A stretch of DNA of 64,000 bases from Devosia sp. (GCF_028290625.1 NZ_JAQGJM010000022.1:62001-126000); one strand, 5' to 3'; positions 20,664 through 31,521 are shown, counted from the stretch's first letter. Notes: generated from the sequence alone by a model not told the origin. Program-made: numbers and translations.

Positions 20664-21191
20664 ATGCCGATCTTTGCCCTCGATGGCATCACGCCTCAAT
20701 TTGACGACGAAGCAAGCCTGTGGATCGCCCCCGATGCCACGGTGATCGGCCGCGTCAGGCTGGGCCGCGAGGTTGGCATCTGGTTCGGCGCCGTCTTGCG
20801 CGGCGACAACGAGCCGATCGTGGTGGGCGAGCGCACCAATGTGCAGGAGCACGTGATCATGCACACCGATCCGAGCTTCCCCGTCACCCTCGGCGAAGGC
20901 TGCACTATCGGCCATCGCGCTTTGCTGCATGGCTGCACCGTGGGCGACAACAGCCTGATCGGCATGGGCGCCATCGTGCTCAACGGCGCCCGCATCGGCA
21001 ACAATAGCCTGGTCGGCGCCGGTGCCCTCGTCACCGAAGGCAAGGAATTCCCCGATGGCGCCCTCATCGTCGGCAGCCCCGCCAAGGTGGTGCGCATGCT
21101 CGACGCCGCCGCCATCGCGCGCCTGCGCAAATCCGCCGATACCTACGTCGCCAACGCCGCCCGCTTCCGCACCGGCCTGGCCTTGATCTGA
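20664..21191 (+). CDS. Gamma carbonic anhydrase family protein (hexapeptide repeat)
   Basis: [49 protein letters not shown]. Confidence 0.92.
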   Translation: MPIFALDGITPQFDDEASLWIAPDATVIGRVRLGREVGIWFGAVLRGDNEPIVVGERTNVQEHVIMHTDPSFPVTLGEGCTIGHRALLHGCTVGDNSLIGMGAIVLNGARIGNNSLVGAGALVTEGKEFPDGALIVGSPAKVVRMLDAAAIARLRKSADTYVANAARFRTGLALI

Positions 21192-21211
21192 GCCGGCAAC
21201 AGGCGCCGGCT

Positions 21212-24200
21212 CTAGAAGCCGGCGCTCAGGTTTGCCTTTGCTGACACCGCCTTGAGGCCATCGCTTTCCAGGTCCGCCTCGATCGCGCCGCCGAGGGTCC
21301 AGCTTCCCAGTCCCGTCAGGTCGAACCCGGTCGAGAGCGCGGTGAACACAGTCGCCTCATCGTGGTGGCTCAGCGACAGGCCGAGTTGCGCGCCCAGATA
21401 GGGTGTAATGCTCAGCCCCTCGCCCAGGCTCATCGTGTATTCAAGCGTGCCGCCCGCCGAGAGCCGCAACTGGTCAGTGGTGAACCCCGCTACGGTGATG
21501 GCGCTGCCCAGCCCGTCGGTCACCGTATATTGGCCGGTGGCCTCGCGCAGGTAGAATGCCGTCGCCTTGGGCCGCAGCGTCAGCGCTTCGGTGAGCGCCC
21601 ATTGGCCCTCCAGGCTCGCCTTGGCCAGCAGCCGCTCGGTCTCGAACGACCCGTCGAAGATCGAGGTATCCACATCGTTCCACGAATGCCCGTAATAGAC
21701 GCTGGCATCGAGGAACACTCCGTCGACGATTTCCGCCGACACATAGGGGCCAATGAGAACGCCCGTGCCCTCGATCGTGGTGGTATCGGCGATATCATCC
21801 ATGAAATCGGCATGCAGCGCCAATCCGACCAGCAGCTTGTCATTGACCAGGTAATCGCCGCCCACCGAGACCAGGGCGAACCGGCCCCAATGCTCGTCGC
21901 CATCGTCGCTGCGCAAGTGCAGCGTCGCCGTGCCGTCGATCCAGAAATTGAACGGCATAGCCTCGGCCGGATCGCTCTGCGCCAGCGCGCCCGCCGCATC
22001 CCCCGCCTCGCCCCAGGAGCGCAATTGCGCAAGGCTCGAGGCGAAGTTCATGGTGACAGAACTGTCGGACGGCGAGATATTGACGACGCCCGGGCTCGTC
22101 CCCGCCCCCATCCCCCGCCGCTGCCGCAGGCCGGGAGTATCGACCCCATTGGCCAACAGGCTCGCCCGAGCCTGCACGAAATCCTTGATCAGGTGGTCGA
22201 AATTATTGGCCACCCCATTGGCATCGAGCGAAGCGATGAACTGCACCGTGGCGCTGCTCGAACCGGTGGCGCCGATCAGCGTATAGCCCACCAGAACCGT
22301 GCCGCTATAGGCCGGATTAGGATGGAACTTGAGATAGAACTTGTGCGACCACACGCTATCGATCGAGGCGACATCGCCCATGATGATCTCGGCCGTACCG
22401 GCCTGCGGCGGCGTGACGGTGCCCACTATTGCGTCGACAAACGGCCCGCCGGTTGCCCCCGCCGTCAGATCGACGGGCAGCGGCGTCGCGCCGGGCTGAA
22501 TAGTCACCACTTTGTCGGCCGCGGTCACGGCGCTCGGCAAGACAATCAACTCATAGCTCGCCGACGCCGGAAAGCCGCCAATGTTGGCTGTGACCGTGAA
22601 GTGGTATGTGCCGGCCGAACCGGCGGCCAGCGTTCCCTCCAACGTGCCAGCGCTACCAAGCATGAGCCCCGACGGCGATGTGCCACCCGACACAGTGTAA
22701 CCCGTGCCATCCATGACCGAGATGGTCTGCGAATAGTGCTCCCCAGCCATGGCATTGGCCAGCGGACCCGGGGCCGGCGTGAATACCGCTCCCGAGGCGA
22801 CGGTCAGGCTCACCGTCGCCGCAGCCGAAGTGCCGCCAGGACCCGTCGCCGTGTAGGTGAAGCTGTCGGCACCCGAATAACCCGCCGCCGGCGTATAAGT
22901 GACGACATCACCGGCAACACTGGTAGCACCGTGGGCCGGAACAACGCCGACGGCGATGCTCGTATGCACCCCCGTGATCGAGCCCGCCAGGTTGATGGCC
23001 TGGGCCGTATTGTGCGGCACCGACGCCGAAGCGGCCGCAGCGACAGGGGCCGCAGGCGCCCCAACGGTCACCCCAACCGTAGCGGACGCCGATGTTCCGC
23101 CGGGACCCGTCGCCGTATAGGTGAAGCTGTCGGTCCCGAAATAGCCCGCGGCCGGCGTGTATGTGACGATCTCGCCCGCGACACTGGTCGTGCCATGGGC
23201 CGGCGCCGCGCCGATGGAGATGCTGGACCGCACCCCGGTGATAAAGCCGGAAAGATTGATCGCGACGGGCGTCGCAAAAGGCGTCGAGGCCGAGGTGCCG
23301 GTCACGACCGGCGCCGCTGGTGGGGCAATATTGATGGTCACGGTTGCCGGTACTGAGACTGTGCCAAACGGCGTGTTGGCGCCATAGGTAAAGCTATCCG
23401 GCCCATAGTATCCAGGCGTCGGCGTGTAGTTGAATATCGTGGCGTCCTGTCGCGTCGCGGTACCATGTGCCGGCTGCGTAGCGACGAAGGTGGTGCCGGA
23501 ATTGGACCCTGTCACGCTGACAACTATGGCATTGTTGCTGCTGTCGCCCGGCACGCCAACCGTGACATTGCCGAGGATTAGCGCATCTTCGGTGACCGTG
23601 ATCGAATAGGACTGCGAGCCGCTTAACGTGCTCGTGCTGCTGTCGGTGGCGGTAACGGTAAAGTCGAATCTGCCAACGCTTTGCGGGGAGCCGGAAAGCA
23701 CCCCTTCCGGCGATAGGGTCATGCCGTTCGGCAAAGCGTCGGCAGTGATAGAATATCGGTAGGGCGCGCTGCCACCGCTGGCCGTCAGCGTTCGATTGTA
23801 GTCCCCCCCGGCGGCCGCATCTGGCAGGGTGCCCGGACTGATCGTGATCGTCAGCGCCGTGATCGTCAGCGCCGTGATCGTCAGCGCGATGGTGGAACTG
23901 GTGAAGGTGGCGTGACCAGTGCCGACACTGTTGTCGGTGCCGGTCACGGTGAAGGTGAAAGAGCCGGTCTCGGTCGGCGTGCCGGATACCACGCCGCTGC
24001 CGCTGAGCGACATGCCCGCAGGCAAGGCGCCGCTAGCGAGCGTGGTTGAGAACGTATACGGCGAAGCGCCTCCGCTCGGCGCCAGCCTCTGACTGTAAGC
24101 GGTGCCCGTTGTTCCCGCGGTAAAGGTCGTCGGCGTCACCGTGATGATCGGGTCGTTGACCGGGACGGTCACGGTCGCCGACGCGGACGTGCCGCCCCCA

Positions 24201-24979
24201 TTGGTGGCGGTAAAGGTGAAGCTGTCATTGCCCCGGAAACTCGTAGGGGGCGTATAGCTCACCACGCCGCTGGAATTGACGCTGACCAAGCCGTTATTTG
24301 CAGTCGTCGCCGAGCCCACGGCATAGCTGGTCGGACTATTGATGACATGCCCTGCGACGCTGATGTCCGTCGCCGCACCGCCCGTATTGTAGGCGACCGC
24401 CGAGGCGGTGAAGTCGCTGGCCACCGGCGCAACAGCCGTGATCGTTATCGTGACATTGAACGAATACGTATTGCCGTTCTCGGCATAGGCCGGGATGGTA
24501 AATGTATCGGTGCCGACGGCTCCCGGATTTGGCGTATAGTCGATCTGGTTGTCATTTGGTTTCGTGCCGCCAAATGTACCGCCCGGGGCGAATGTCCAAA
24601 CGCCCTTCCCGCTGGATTGAGGCGTGCTGATGATCGGCCCTATGGAGTAATTGGAACACGTATCAGCAGCCAGCCCCGATGGGCTGTTGCCAAAATAGAG
24701 CAGATTGAGGCCGGAGTTTCCAGCCACCGTCGCGTCGAACGTGCAAACGACGTTGCTTGCCTGGGCCGCGGTCGAAGATGCCACCAGACCGGCACCGGCG
24801 AGCATAACTGGCGCGGTCAGGCCAAGTAGAATCGCCGCAAAGGCGGCGCGTACCCGTGCTGCATTAACTTGCCCGAGCCATGCCCGCACACTCTCTCGCA
24901 AGCTTTGGATAACACCGGCCGCACTGAGAAAACCCGACGGCATGCCCATGCCGAACCGAGCGGTGAAATGCCGTGTCAT
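21212..24979 (-). CDS. Autotransporter-type outer-membrane protein with Ig-like/cadherin-like repeats
   Basis: Long N-terminal leader, tandem repeats (YTPAAGYFGTDSFTYTATGPGGTSASATV), putative-Ig motifs (LPAGMSLSGSGVVSGTPTETGSFTFTVTGTD), C-terminal beta-domain ending in F (KAVSAKANLSAGF). Confidence 0.85.
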   Translation of the reverse strand: MTRHFTARFGMGMPSGFLSAAGVIQSLRESVRAWLGQVNAARVRAAFAAILLGLTAPVMLAGAGLVASSTAAQASNVVCTFDATVAGNSGLNLLYFGNSPSGLAADTCSNYSIGPIISTPQSSGKGVWTFAPGGTFGGTKPNDNQIDYTPNPGAVGTDTFTIPAYAENGNTYSFNVTITITAVAPVASDFTASAVAYNTGGAATDISVAGHVINSPTSYAVGSATTANNGLVSVNSSGVVSYTPPTSFRGNDSFTFTATNGGGTSASATVTVPVNDPIITVTPTTFTAGTTGTAYSQRLAPSGGASPYTFSTTLASGALPAGMSLSGSGVVSGTPTETGSFTFTVTGTDNSVGTGHATFTSSTIALTITALTITALTITISPGTLPDAAAGGDYNRTLTASGGSAPYRYSITADALPNGMTLSPEGVLSGSPQSVGRFDFTVTATDSSTSTLSGSQSYSITVTEDALILGNVTVGVPGDSSNNAIVVSVTGSNSGTTFVATQPAHGTATRQDATIFNYTPTPGYYGPDSFTYGANTPFGTVSVPATVTINIAPPAAPVVTGTSASTPFATPVAINLSGFITGVRSSISIGAAPAHGTTSVAGEIVTYTPAAGYFGTDSFTYTATGPGGTSASATVGVTVGAPAAPVAAAASASVPHNTAQAINLAGSITGVHTSIAVGVVPAHGATSVAGDVVTYTPAAGYSGADSFTYTATGPGGTSAAATVSLTVASGAVFTPAPGPLANAMAGEHYSQTISVMDGTGYTVSGGTSPSGLMLGSAGTLEGTLAAGSAGTYHFTVTANIGGFPASASYELIVLPSAVTAADKVVTIQPGATPLPVDLTAGATGGPFVDAIVGTVTPPQAGTAEIIMGDVASIDSVWSHKFYLKFHPNPAYSGTVLVGYTLIGATGSSSATVQFIASLDANGVANNFDHLIKDFVQARASLLANGVDTPGLRQRRGMGAGTSPGVVNISPSDSSVTMNFASSLAQLRSWGEAGDAAGALAQSDPAEAMPFNFWIDGTATLHLRSDDGDEHWGRFALVSVGGDYLVNDKLLVGLALHADFMDDIADTTTIEGTGVLIGPYVSAEIVDGVFLDASVYYGHSWNDVDTSIFDGSFETERLLAKASLEGQWALTEALTLRPKATAFYLREATGQYTVTDGLGSAITVAGFTTDQLRLSAGGTLEYTMSLGEGLSITPYLGAQLGLSLSHHDEATVFTALSTGFDLTGLGSWTLGGAIEADLESDGLKAVSAKANLSAGF
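23844..23888. repeat. 15-bp tandem repeat (3 copies) within the autotransporter CDS
   Basis: gtgatcgtcagcgcc x3 (last copy 14/15), encodes ALTIT repeats on minus strand. Confidence 0.88.
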
Positions 24980-25231
24980 GCTGTATTTGCCCTCGCAGCC
25001 GACAGCGCCCCAAAGCGCGTTGGCATCCCGCCCTATGGTCTGAATGCGTACACTGCGCCCTCGTCGGCGGCAACAGAATTTGCGCATATGCAGCCATTTT
25101 GAGCAGCACAAACGCGCGAGCACCGACAGGCTGCGGATCGCAGCCTGCGGCAATAAATCTGTCCGCCGCCATGGCGTCCTGGCCCGCTCCGGTGCTAATC
25201 ATCGCGCCACCAACCGCCGAGGTGCTTAGCC

Positions 25232-26161
25232 ATGAAAACCTATCAACTACCCCAGACCAGCCGTACCGTTTCCAGCGTCATCCTGGGCCTGATGCGCATC
25301 AAGGCGATGAGCAATGCCGAGATTCAGCATCTGTTCGGCGCAGCGCGCGATGCCGGCGTCGACGTGTTCGATCATGCCGATATCTATGGCGGCGAGCGCC
25401 ACCTGTGCGAGGCCCGCTTCGGCGAGGCCATCACCCTGGCTCCGGCCGAGCGCGAGCAAGTCGTCATCCAGAGCAAGGTCGGCATCCGCAAGGGCTATTT
25501 CGACTTTTCGTCCGAGCATATCCTTGCCTCGGTCGATGGCTCGCTTGCCGCGCTCAAGACCGATTATCTCGACCTGCTGCTGCTGCACCGCCCAGACACG
25601 CTGGTCGAGCCCGAGGATGTCGCCAAGGCGTTCGAAACGCTCAAAGCCTCCGGCAAGGTTCGTAACTTCGGCGTCTCCAACCACACGCCTGGCCAGATCG
25701 AACTGCTCAAGAGCGCCGTCAAGCAGCCCCTGATCGTCAACCAGGTGCAGCTCAGCATCACCCACGCGCCGCTGATCGCGCAGGGCGTGGCCGCCAACAT
25801 GGCCGGACTCGATCAGTCGATCACCCGCGATGTCGGCCTGCTCGACTATTCGCGTCTCAACAACATGACGCTGCAGGCCTGGTCGCCGTTCCAGAAGGGC
25901 TTCTTCGACGGCGTCTTCCTCGGCGACCGCGAAAACTTCCCCGAGCTCAACGACGTCATCGACGAGCTGGCCAAATCCTACGGGGTGACCCCGACCGGTA
26001 TCGCCGTCGCCTGGATCACCCGTCACCCGGCCAATATCCAGGTCGTGCTCGGCACCACCAAGGCCAGCCGCGTCGTCGAATCCGCCGCCGGCTCCGCCGT
26101 CCCCCTGACCCGTGAGGAATGGTACCGCCTGTTCACCGCCGCCGGCCACACCCTGCCCTAG
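25232..26161 (+). CDS. Aldo/keto reductase family oxidoreductase (YdhF-like)
   Basis: VSSVILGLMRIKAMSNAEIQHLFGAARDAGVDVFDHADIYGG, KTDYLDLLLLHRPDTL, KVRNFGVSNHTPGQIELL. Confidence 0.9.
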   Translation: MKTYQLPQTSRTVSSVILGLMRIKAMSNAEIQHLFGAARDAGVDVFDHADIYGGERHLCEARFGEAITLAPAEREQVVIQSKVGIRKGYFDFSSEHILASVDGSLAALKTDYLDLLLLHRPDTLVEPEDVAKAFETLKASGKVRNFGVSNHTPGQIELLKSAVKQPLIVNQVQLSITHAPLIAQGVAANMAGLDQSITRDVGLLDYSRLNNMTLQAWSPFQKGFFDGVFLGDRENFPELNDVIDELAKSYGVTPTGIAVAWITRHPANIQVVLGTTKASRVVESAAGSAVPLTREEWYRLFTAAGHTLP

Positions 26162-26182
26162 GGCGGAACCCGACCGGCATAC

Positions 26183-26205
26183 GCTGGGGGTCCTCGACCC
26201 CCAGC
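26183..26205. terminator. Putative bidirectional hairpin between convergent genes
   Basis: gctgggggtc-ctc-gacccccagc perfect 10-bp stem; T tract weak. Confidence 0.55.
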
Positions 26206-26213
26206 CAACGCCT

Positions 26214-27089
26214 TCATTGCTCGAAATAATACCCCGGCTCAAGATCGGCCAGCAGCCCCGGCTGCATCGGCTTCCACCCCAGCGCCGCCTGCGTCTTGGC
26301 GCTCGAGTTGGGAACATCGATGCCCGCAAACCGCGCCAGGAAACCAAAATGCTCCGGCGCTTCCTCCGGCGTCTTGGCCACGACCGGCACATTTAACTGC
26401 CGCCCGATCACCTCGGCTATGCTCCGGAACGGCACGCCTTCGTCGCCGACCCCGTGATACCACGCCTCCGCGGCGCCTTTCTCCAGCGCCAGCCGGAACA
26501 GGCTTGCCGCATCCAGCCGGTGCACCGTCGGCCAGCGGTTAAGCCCCTCCTCGATATAAGCCGAAACGCCCTTCTCGCGTGCCGACGCAATGATCATCGG
26601 CACGAAACCATGATCGCCCTGCCCATGCACCGACGGCGGCAGCCGCACCACCGACACCCGCACACCCTGCGCCGCCATATCCGCAGCCGCCGCCTCCGTG
26701 GTCAGCCGCGGATGCGCGGTGAAATCGGGCGCACGCTGGCCTTCCTGCAAGAATCCTGTCCCCGCCGTCACGATCAGCGGCCGGTCGGAGCCGACCAGCG
26801 CGGAACCCAGCGCCTCGATAATTCCCCGGTCCGCCGCGCAATTGTCGAGATAAGTCGCAAAATTGTGGTTGAACGCCGTATGGATCACCCCGTCCGCCGC
26901 CGCCGCGCCCTGGCGCAGGCTATCGAGGTCTTCGAGCGAGCCGCGATGCACCGCGGCACCCGCCGCGATCAGCGACGCCGCTGCCGCATCCGAGCGCGCC
27001 AACCCCACCACCTCATGCCCCGCCGCGATCAGCTCATTGACCGTGACCGAGCCCACAAACCCGTTCCCGCCCGTAACAAATATCCGCAT
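26214..27089 (-). CDS. NAD-dependent epimerase/SDR family oxidoreductase
   Basis: [34 protein letters not shown] Rossmann motif. Confidence 0.88.
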   Translation of the reverse strand: MRIFVTGGNGFVGSVTVNELIAAGHEVVGLARSDAAAASLIAAGAAVHRGSLEDLDSLRQGAAAADGVIHTAFNHNFATYLDNCAADRGIIEALGSALVGSDRPLIVTAGTGFLQEGQRAPDFTAHPRLTTEAAAADMAAQGVRVSVVRLPPSVHGQGDHGFVPMIIASAREKGVSAYIEEGLNRWPTVHRLDAASLFRLALEKGAAEAWYHGVGDEGVPFRSIAEVIGRQLNVPVVAKTPEEAPEHFGFLARFAGIDVPNSSAKTQAALGWKPMQPGLLADLEPGYYFEQ

Positions 27090-27214
27090 CGTCCGTCTCC
27101 TTCGCACCGTTCCGGGCCACCTCAGCCGCCCGTTGATGCCACCATAGGTGCTGGAGAAAATACGAACTATGCTGTAAAGTCCGCCATATCTTCGCAATCG
27201 TCCAGGAATACCGC

Positions 27215-28165
27215 ATGGACCCGCTGTCCGACGTGCTTTCGCTGCTCAAGCCACGCAGCTATATCTCGGCCGGTTTCGACGCCGGCGGCGACTGGGCGAT
27301 CCACTTTCCCCGCAATGCCGGCATCAAGTGTTATGCCGTCGTCTCCGGGCAATGCTGGCTCTCCGTCGACGACGTGCCCGAGCCGGTCCTGCTACAAGGC
27401 GGCGACTGTTTCCTTTTGCCGGGCGGGCGGCCGTTCCGCCTCGCCAGCGACCTGGCACTGCCATCGGTCGAGGCCGAGGCAGTGTTTGCTGCCGCGCGCG
27501 AGGGAGGCATCGCCCGCCACAATGGTGGCGGCGAATTCTTCCTCGTCGGCAGCCGCTTCGTGCTGAGTGGCAATGCCGGCATTCTCCTCGGCATGCTGCC
27601 GCCCATCGTCCATATCCGCAAGGAAGCCGACCAGGCGGCCCTGCGCTGGTCGGTCGAGCGCATGATGCAGGAGCTGCGCGAGCGGCAGCCGGGCGGCTTT
27701 CTGATGGCCGAACACCTGGCCCATATGATGCTGCTCCAGGCGCTGCGGTTACACATGGCCGAAGGCGGCGAGAACGGCGTGGGCTGGCTCTTCGCCCTCA
27801 CCGACAAGCAGATGGGTGCGGCGATCAGCGCCATGCATGGCGACCCGGCTCGGCGCTGGACCCTGCAGACCCTGGCCGAAGTTACCGGCATGTCGCGCTC
27901 GAGCTTCGCCCTCAAGTTCAAGCAGACCGTCGGCACCTCCCCGCTGGATTATCTGACGCGCTGGCGCATGCTGCTGGCTGGCGACCGGCTGACCCATTCG
28001 GGCGACCCCACTTCGGTCATCGCCCTGTCGCTCGGCTACGAATCCGAAAGCGCCTTCAGCACCGCCTTCAAGCGCGTCATGGGCGCCTCGCCGCGCCACT
28101 ACGGCCGCCGCCAGAATTTTACGCCCTTGTCACCTGGCGACGCCCAGACCGCAGTCGCTCCGTGA
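27215..28165 (+). CDS. AraC family transcriptional regulator with cupin domain
   Basis: C-terminal [40 protein letters not shown]...[29 protein letters not shown]. Confidence 0.92.
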   Translation: MDPLSDVLSLLKPRSYISAGFDAGGDWAIHFPRNAGIKCYAVVSGQCWLSVDDVPEPVLLQGGDCFLLPGGRPFRLASDLALPSVEAEAVFAAAREGGIARHNGGGEFFLVGSRFVLSGNAGILLGMLPPIVHIRKEADQAALRWSVERMMQELRERQPGGFLMAEHLAHMMLLQALRLHMAEGGENGVGWLFALTDKQMGAAISAMHGDPARRWTLQTLAEVTGMSRSSFALKFKQTVGTSPLDYLTRWRMLLAGDRLTHSGDPTSVIALSLGYESESAFSTAFKRVMGASPRHYGRRQNFTPLSPGDAQTAVAP

Positions 28166-28280
28166 TTTTCGCGCCAACGGTTTAAGGCAGCGGATCGGCC
28201 TCTCACATCCTAACGCATTCCAGCCATGCGGATTTTCGCATCGACAGCCGGCATGACCATGCGTATTGGATCATGATTAG

Positions 28281-28305
28281 TAGCGCACTATCTATTTCTG
28301 CGCTA
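28281..28305. promoter_or_regulatory. Candidate MarR operator upstream of marR-emrB-emrA
   Basis: TAGCGCA(11 nt)TGCGCTA inverted repeat, nested within ATTGG...CCAAT (28265-28311), 17 nt before the marR ATG. Confidence 0.5.
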
Positions 28306-28322
28306 ACCAATCGGAAATCCCA

Positions 28323-28778
28323 GTGCTGAAAAACCTGTTTATCGCCGCCCGCGAGCTGGGGACCGAATTCGACGCTCAGCTCAAGGGCCTTGGGCTGACC
28401 TCGGCGCGGGTGCGTGTACTCCTGCTGCTGGCCCGTTCGCCGGGCGGTATGACCCAGGCCAGCATAGCCGATCGCCTGCGCGTCGAACCCCCCACCGCCG
28501 TGCGCATCCTCGATGGCCTCGAAGCCCTGGGCCACATCCGCCGGCTGCCAATGCCCAATGATCGGCGCGCCAAGATGGTCGAACTGACCGCGACCGGCGA
28601 GCCTTTGGCACGACAGGCCGGCCTCGCCAGCGATCGGATTGAGCTGGTCTTGCTCGATGGCCTCGACCCCGCCGATATCGCCGCGACCGACCGCGTCCTC
28701 GCCTCCCTCATCACCCGGATCGAGGCCCTGAAGTCCGCCGATCTGTCCACCGCCGCGGCGCCCAAGCAGCTATCATGA
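28323..28778 (+). CDS. MarR family transcriptional regulator
   Basis: MTQASIADRLRVEPPTAVRILDGLEALGHIRRLPMPNDRRAKMVELTATG winged helix. Confidence 0.9.
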   Translation: MLKNLFIAARELGTEFDAQLKGLGLTSARVRVLLLLARSPGGMTQASIADRLRVEPPTAVRILDGLEALGHIRRLPMPNDRRAKMVELTATGEPLARQAGLASDRIELVLLDGLDPADIAATDRVLASLITRIEALKSADLSTAAAPKQLS

Positions 28779-30430
28779 GCGACACCAGCATTCCGGCCCT
28801 TGCCGAGGCCGCAAAGCCCGAACCCGTACCCGCGGCCCCGCCCGCGCCGCCTCCCTTCGTGCCAAAACCGGTGTTCTGGTCGGCGATCTATGCCCTGAGC
28901 TCGGTCCTGCTCGGCATCACCCAGGGGCTTGGCCTCAACCTGATCACCGCCAATCTGCCCGGCCTGCAGGCCTCGTTTGGCGCCACCCAGCAGGAAATGG
29001 GCTGGCTGCCGGCCGCCTATTTCGCCACCAACATGGCCGGCACCATTTTCATGTTCAAGGTGCGCAGTCAGTTCGGCCTGCGCCGCTTCGCCGAAATCGG
29101 CATCCTGGTCTATGTGGTGGTGGTAATCGCCCATCTGTTCAGTCACGACCTGCAATCGGCAATCCTCGTCCGCGCCATCATGGGCGTGGCTGCGGCGCCG
29201 CTAAGCACGCTGGCCTTTTTCTACATGCTGGAATGGCTGCCCCCGGCAAAAAAGATGAGCGTCGGTATCTGCTTCGGCATGCTGGGCAGCAGCATGGCCC
29301 TGCCTTTGGCTCGTGTAATCTCGCCCGACCTGCTGCAATTGGGCGATTGGCAGGGGCTGTATCTGGTGGAAGTCGGCCTGGCGCTGCTCAGCCTGGGCGT
29401 GGTCTTCACCCTGCCGCTGACGCATCCGCCGCGCATGAAAGTCTTCGACCGCGACGACATCATCAGCTTTCCGCTCCTGACCGCGGCCTTTGCGTGTTTC
29501 GCCATCGTGCTGTCGATGGGGCGCGCCTACTGGTGGTTCGAGGCGCCGTGGCTCGGCGTCCTGCTCGCGCTCGGCATCGGCAGCCTGGCGCTGCTGGTAC
29601 TGGTGGAACTGCACCGCAAGAACCCCATCATGGACCTGCGCTGGCTATCGAGTCGCGACATGCTGACCTTTGCGGGCGCGCTTGTGGTGTTTCGCCTCCT
29701 GCTCTCGGAGCAGTCGGTGGGCGTGTTCGGGCTGTTCACCGTGCTCAATATGCAGAACGATCAACTGATCCCAATTTTCGGTGTCATCGGCGTCGCCACC
29801 TTCGCCGCGACAGCCGTGCTCAGCATGGTGATCAAGCCCGCCCGCACCCCCGCAATCCACCTGGTGGCCCTGATCCTGATCGCCATCGCCTGCTGGCTCG
29901 ATGCGCAAAGCACGGCCCTCAGCCGCCCCGAGCAGTTCTATCTCAGCCAAGGCCTGATTGGCATTGCCAGCGGGCTCTTCCTGCCGCCGGCGCTGCTGAA
30001 CGGCTTCACGAAGGCATTGGCCCGTGGACCGCAATTCATCCTGTCGTTTCTCACGGTCTTTATCGCCACACAGACCTTTGGGGGCATTCTGGGCAGCGCG
30101 GTATTCACCACCTTCGTGGCGATCCGCGAGCAGTTCCATTCCAATGTCATCAGCCAGGGCATCACCATGCTCGATCCGGTGGTGGCGCAGCGCATCCAGC
30201 TCTATGGCGGCGTCTATGCGCGCGTCCTGACCGATCCGGCCCAGCGCGACGCCAGAGGGCTGGCGCTGCTCGGCCAGTCGGCGACCCAGCAGGCCAATAT
30301 CCTGGCCTATAACGATCTGTTCCTCGTCATCTTCTTCGCCACCCTGCTCACCATCGTGGCCCTGTTGTTCCAAATGCTGCTGACGGCGCTCAACCAGCCC
30401 GCCGCGCCCGTCGCCGCCGCAGCGGCCTAA
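28775..30430 (+). CDS. MFS transporter, DHA2 family (EmrB-like)
   Basis: 14-TM-like hydrophobic protein; LPGLQASFGATQQEMGWLPAAYFATNMAG; ATGA overlap with marR. Confidence 0.85.
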   Translation: MSDTSIPALAEAAKPEPVPAAPPAPPPFVPKPVFWSAIYALSSVLLGITQGLGLNLITANLPGLQASFGATQQEMGWLPAAYFATNMAGTIFMFKVRSQFGLRRFAEIGILVYVVVVIAHLFSHDLQSAILVRAIMGVAAAPLSTLAFFYMLEWLPPAKKMSVGICFGMLGSSMALPLARVISPDLLQLGDWQGLYLVEVGLALLSLGVVFTLPLTHPPRMKVFDRDDIISFPLLTAAFACFAIVLSMGRAYWWFEAPWLGVLLALGIGSLALLVLVELHRKNPIMDLRWLSSRDMLTFAGALVVFRLLLSEQSVGVFGLFTVLNMQNDQLIPIFGVIGVATFAATAVLSMVIKPARTPAIHLVALILIAIACWLDAQSTALSRPEQFYLSQGLIGIASGLFLPPALLNGFTKALARGPQFILSFLTVFIATQTFGGILGSAVFTTFVAIREQFHSNVISQGITMLDPVVAQRIQLYGGVYARVLTDPAQRDARGLALLGQSATQQANILAYNDLFLVIFFATLLTIVALLFQMLLTALNQPAAPVAAAAA

Positions 30431-30450
30431 CGTCCCCCGAAAGAATTCGT

Positions 30451-31521
30451 ATGCGTATCAAAGAACTCGTCCTCTCCAAGGCAACAATTCCTGTCCTGCT
30501 CGCCGCCATCCTGGGCATCGGGGCCGTGCTCTATGCCTGGCAATTGCCGCCCTTCACCTCCACGGTGCAGACCACCAACAATGCCTTCATCAAGGGCAAG
30601 GTCACGCTCATCGCGCCCCAGCTCCCCGGCTATGTGGTTGCGGTGCCGGTGAGCGACTACCAGCACGTTGCCAAGGGCGATGTGCTGGTGCAGCTCGATG
30701 ATCGCATCTACCTGCAGCAGATCGCCCAAGCCGAAGCGACGCTGCAGCAGCAGGAAAACGTGCTGGCCAATTTCGAGCAGAACCACGCCTCCAAGCAGGC
30801 CAGCGTCGATCTCGCTAATGCCCAATTGGTGGCGGCCGAGGCGGCTCTCGCCAATGCCCAATCGGCCTCCAATCGCAGTGATTCCCTGCTAGCATCGGGC
30901 ATCTCACCGCAATCCGCTGCCGACGTGGTTCGCCAGGCGCTGGTGCAGGCCCAGTCCACCGTCGCCCAAGCGCAAGCTTCCCTGAGTATTGCGCAGCAAA
31001 ACCTAGCGCTGGTGGATGCTGGCCTGCCCGCGCTCCAAGGCGCGGTCAAGGGCGCCCAGGCGACCGTGGAACTCGCCCGCATCAACCTGAGCAATACCAA
31101 GATCGTCGCGCCGGTCGATGGCACCCTCGGCGAAGTCACCGCGCGGGTCGGCCAATATGTGTCGGTAGGCAGCCAGCTCACCTCGGTGACCCCGCCCAAT
31201 ACCTGGGTGATCGCCAATTTCAAGGAAACCCAGATGTTCGGCATCGCCGTCGGGCAGGAAGTCAGCTTCACCGTCGATGCGCTCAATCACGCCCGCCTCG
31301 CCGGACATATCTCGGAAATCTCCCCCGCCGCCGGCTCCGAGTTCAGCGTCCTCAAGCCCGATAACGCCACCGGCAACTACACCAAGATCGCCCAGCGCAT
31401 CCCGGTCCGCATCGAGATCGACGCCGACCAGCCCCTGAGCACCAGCCTGCTGCCCGGCATGTCGGTGGAAGTGGCCGTCGATACCGCGCTGACCGGCAGA
31501 ACCATTCCAGCCAAATCATAG
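30451..31521 (+). CDS. HlyD family secretion protein (EmrA-like)
   Basis: TTNNAFIKGKVTLIAPQLPGYVVAVPVSDYQHVAKGDVLVQLDDRIY; long coiled coil; NTKIVAPVDGTLGEV. Confidence 0.9.
   Translation: MRIKELVLSKATIPVLLAAILGIGAVLYAWQLPPFTSTVQTTNNAFIKGKVTLIAPQLPGYVVAVPVSDYQHVAKGDVLVQLDDRIYLQQIAQAEATLQQQENVLANFEQNHASKQASVDLANAQLVAAEAALANAQSASNRSDSLLASGISPQSAADVVRQALVQAQSTVAQAQASLSIAQQNLALVDAGLPALQGAVKGAQATVELARINLSNTKIVAPVDGTLGEVTARVGQYVSVGSQLTSVTPPNTWVIANFKETQMFGIAVGQEVSFTVDALNHARLAGHISEISPAAGSEFSVLKPDNATGNYTKIAQRIPVRIEIDADQPLSTSLLPGMSVEVAVDTALTGRTIPAKS

Noticed and set aside
21362-23356. 664-aa plus-strand ORF opposite the autotransporter
   Set aside because: Arg-rich spurious antisense translation; minus strand encodes coherent Ig-like repeats and a beta-domain.
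23844-23888. Short direct repeats as a CRISPR array
   Set aside because: 15-bp units with no spacers, in frame within a coding region.
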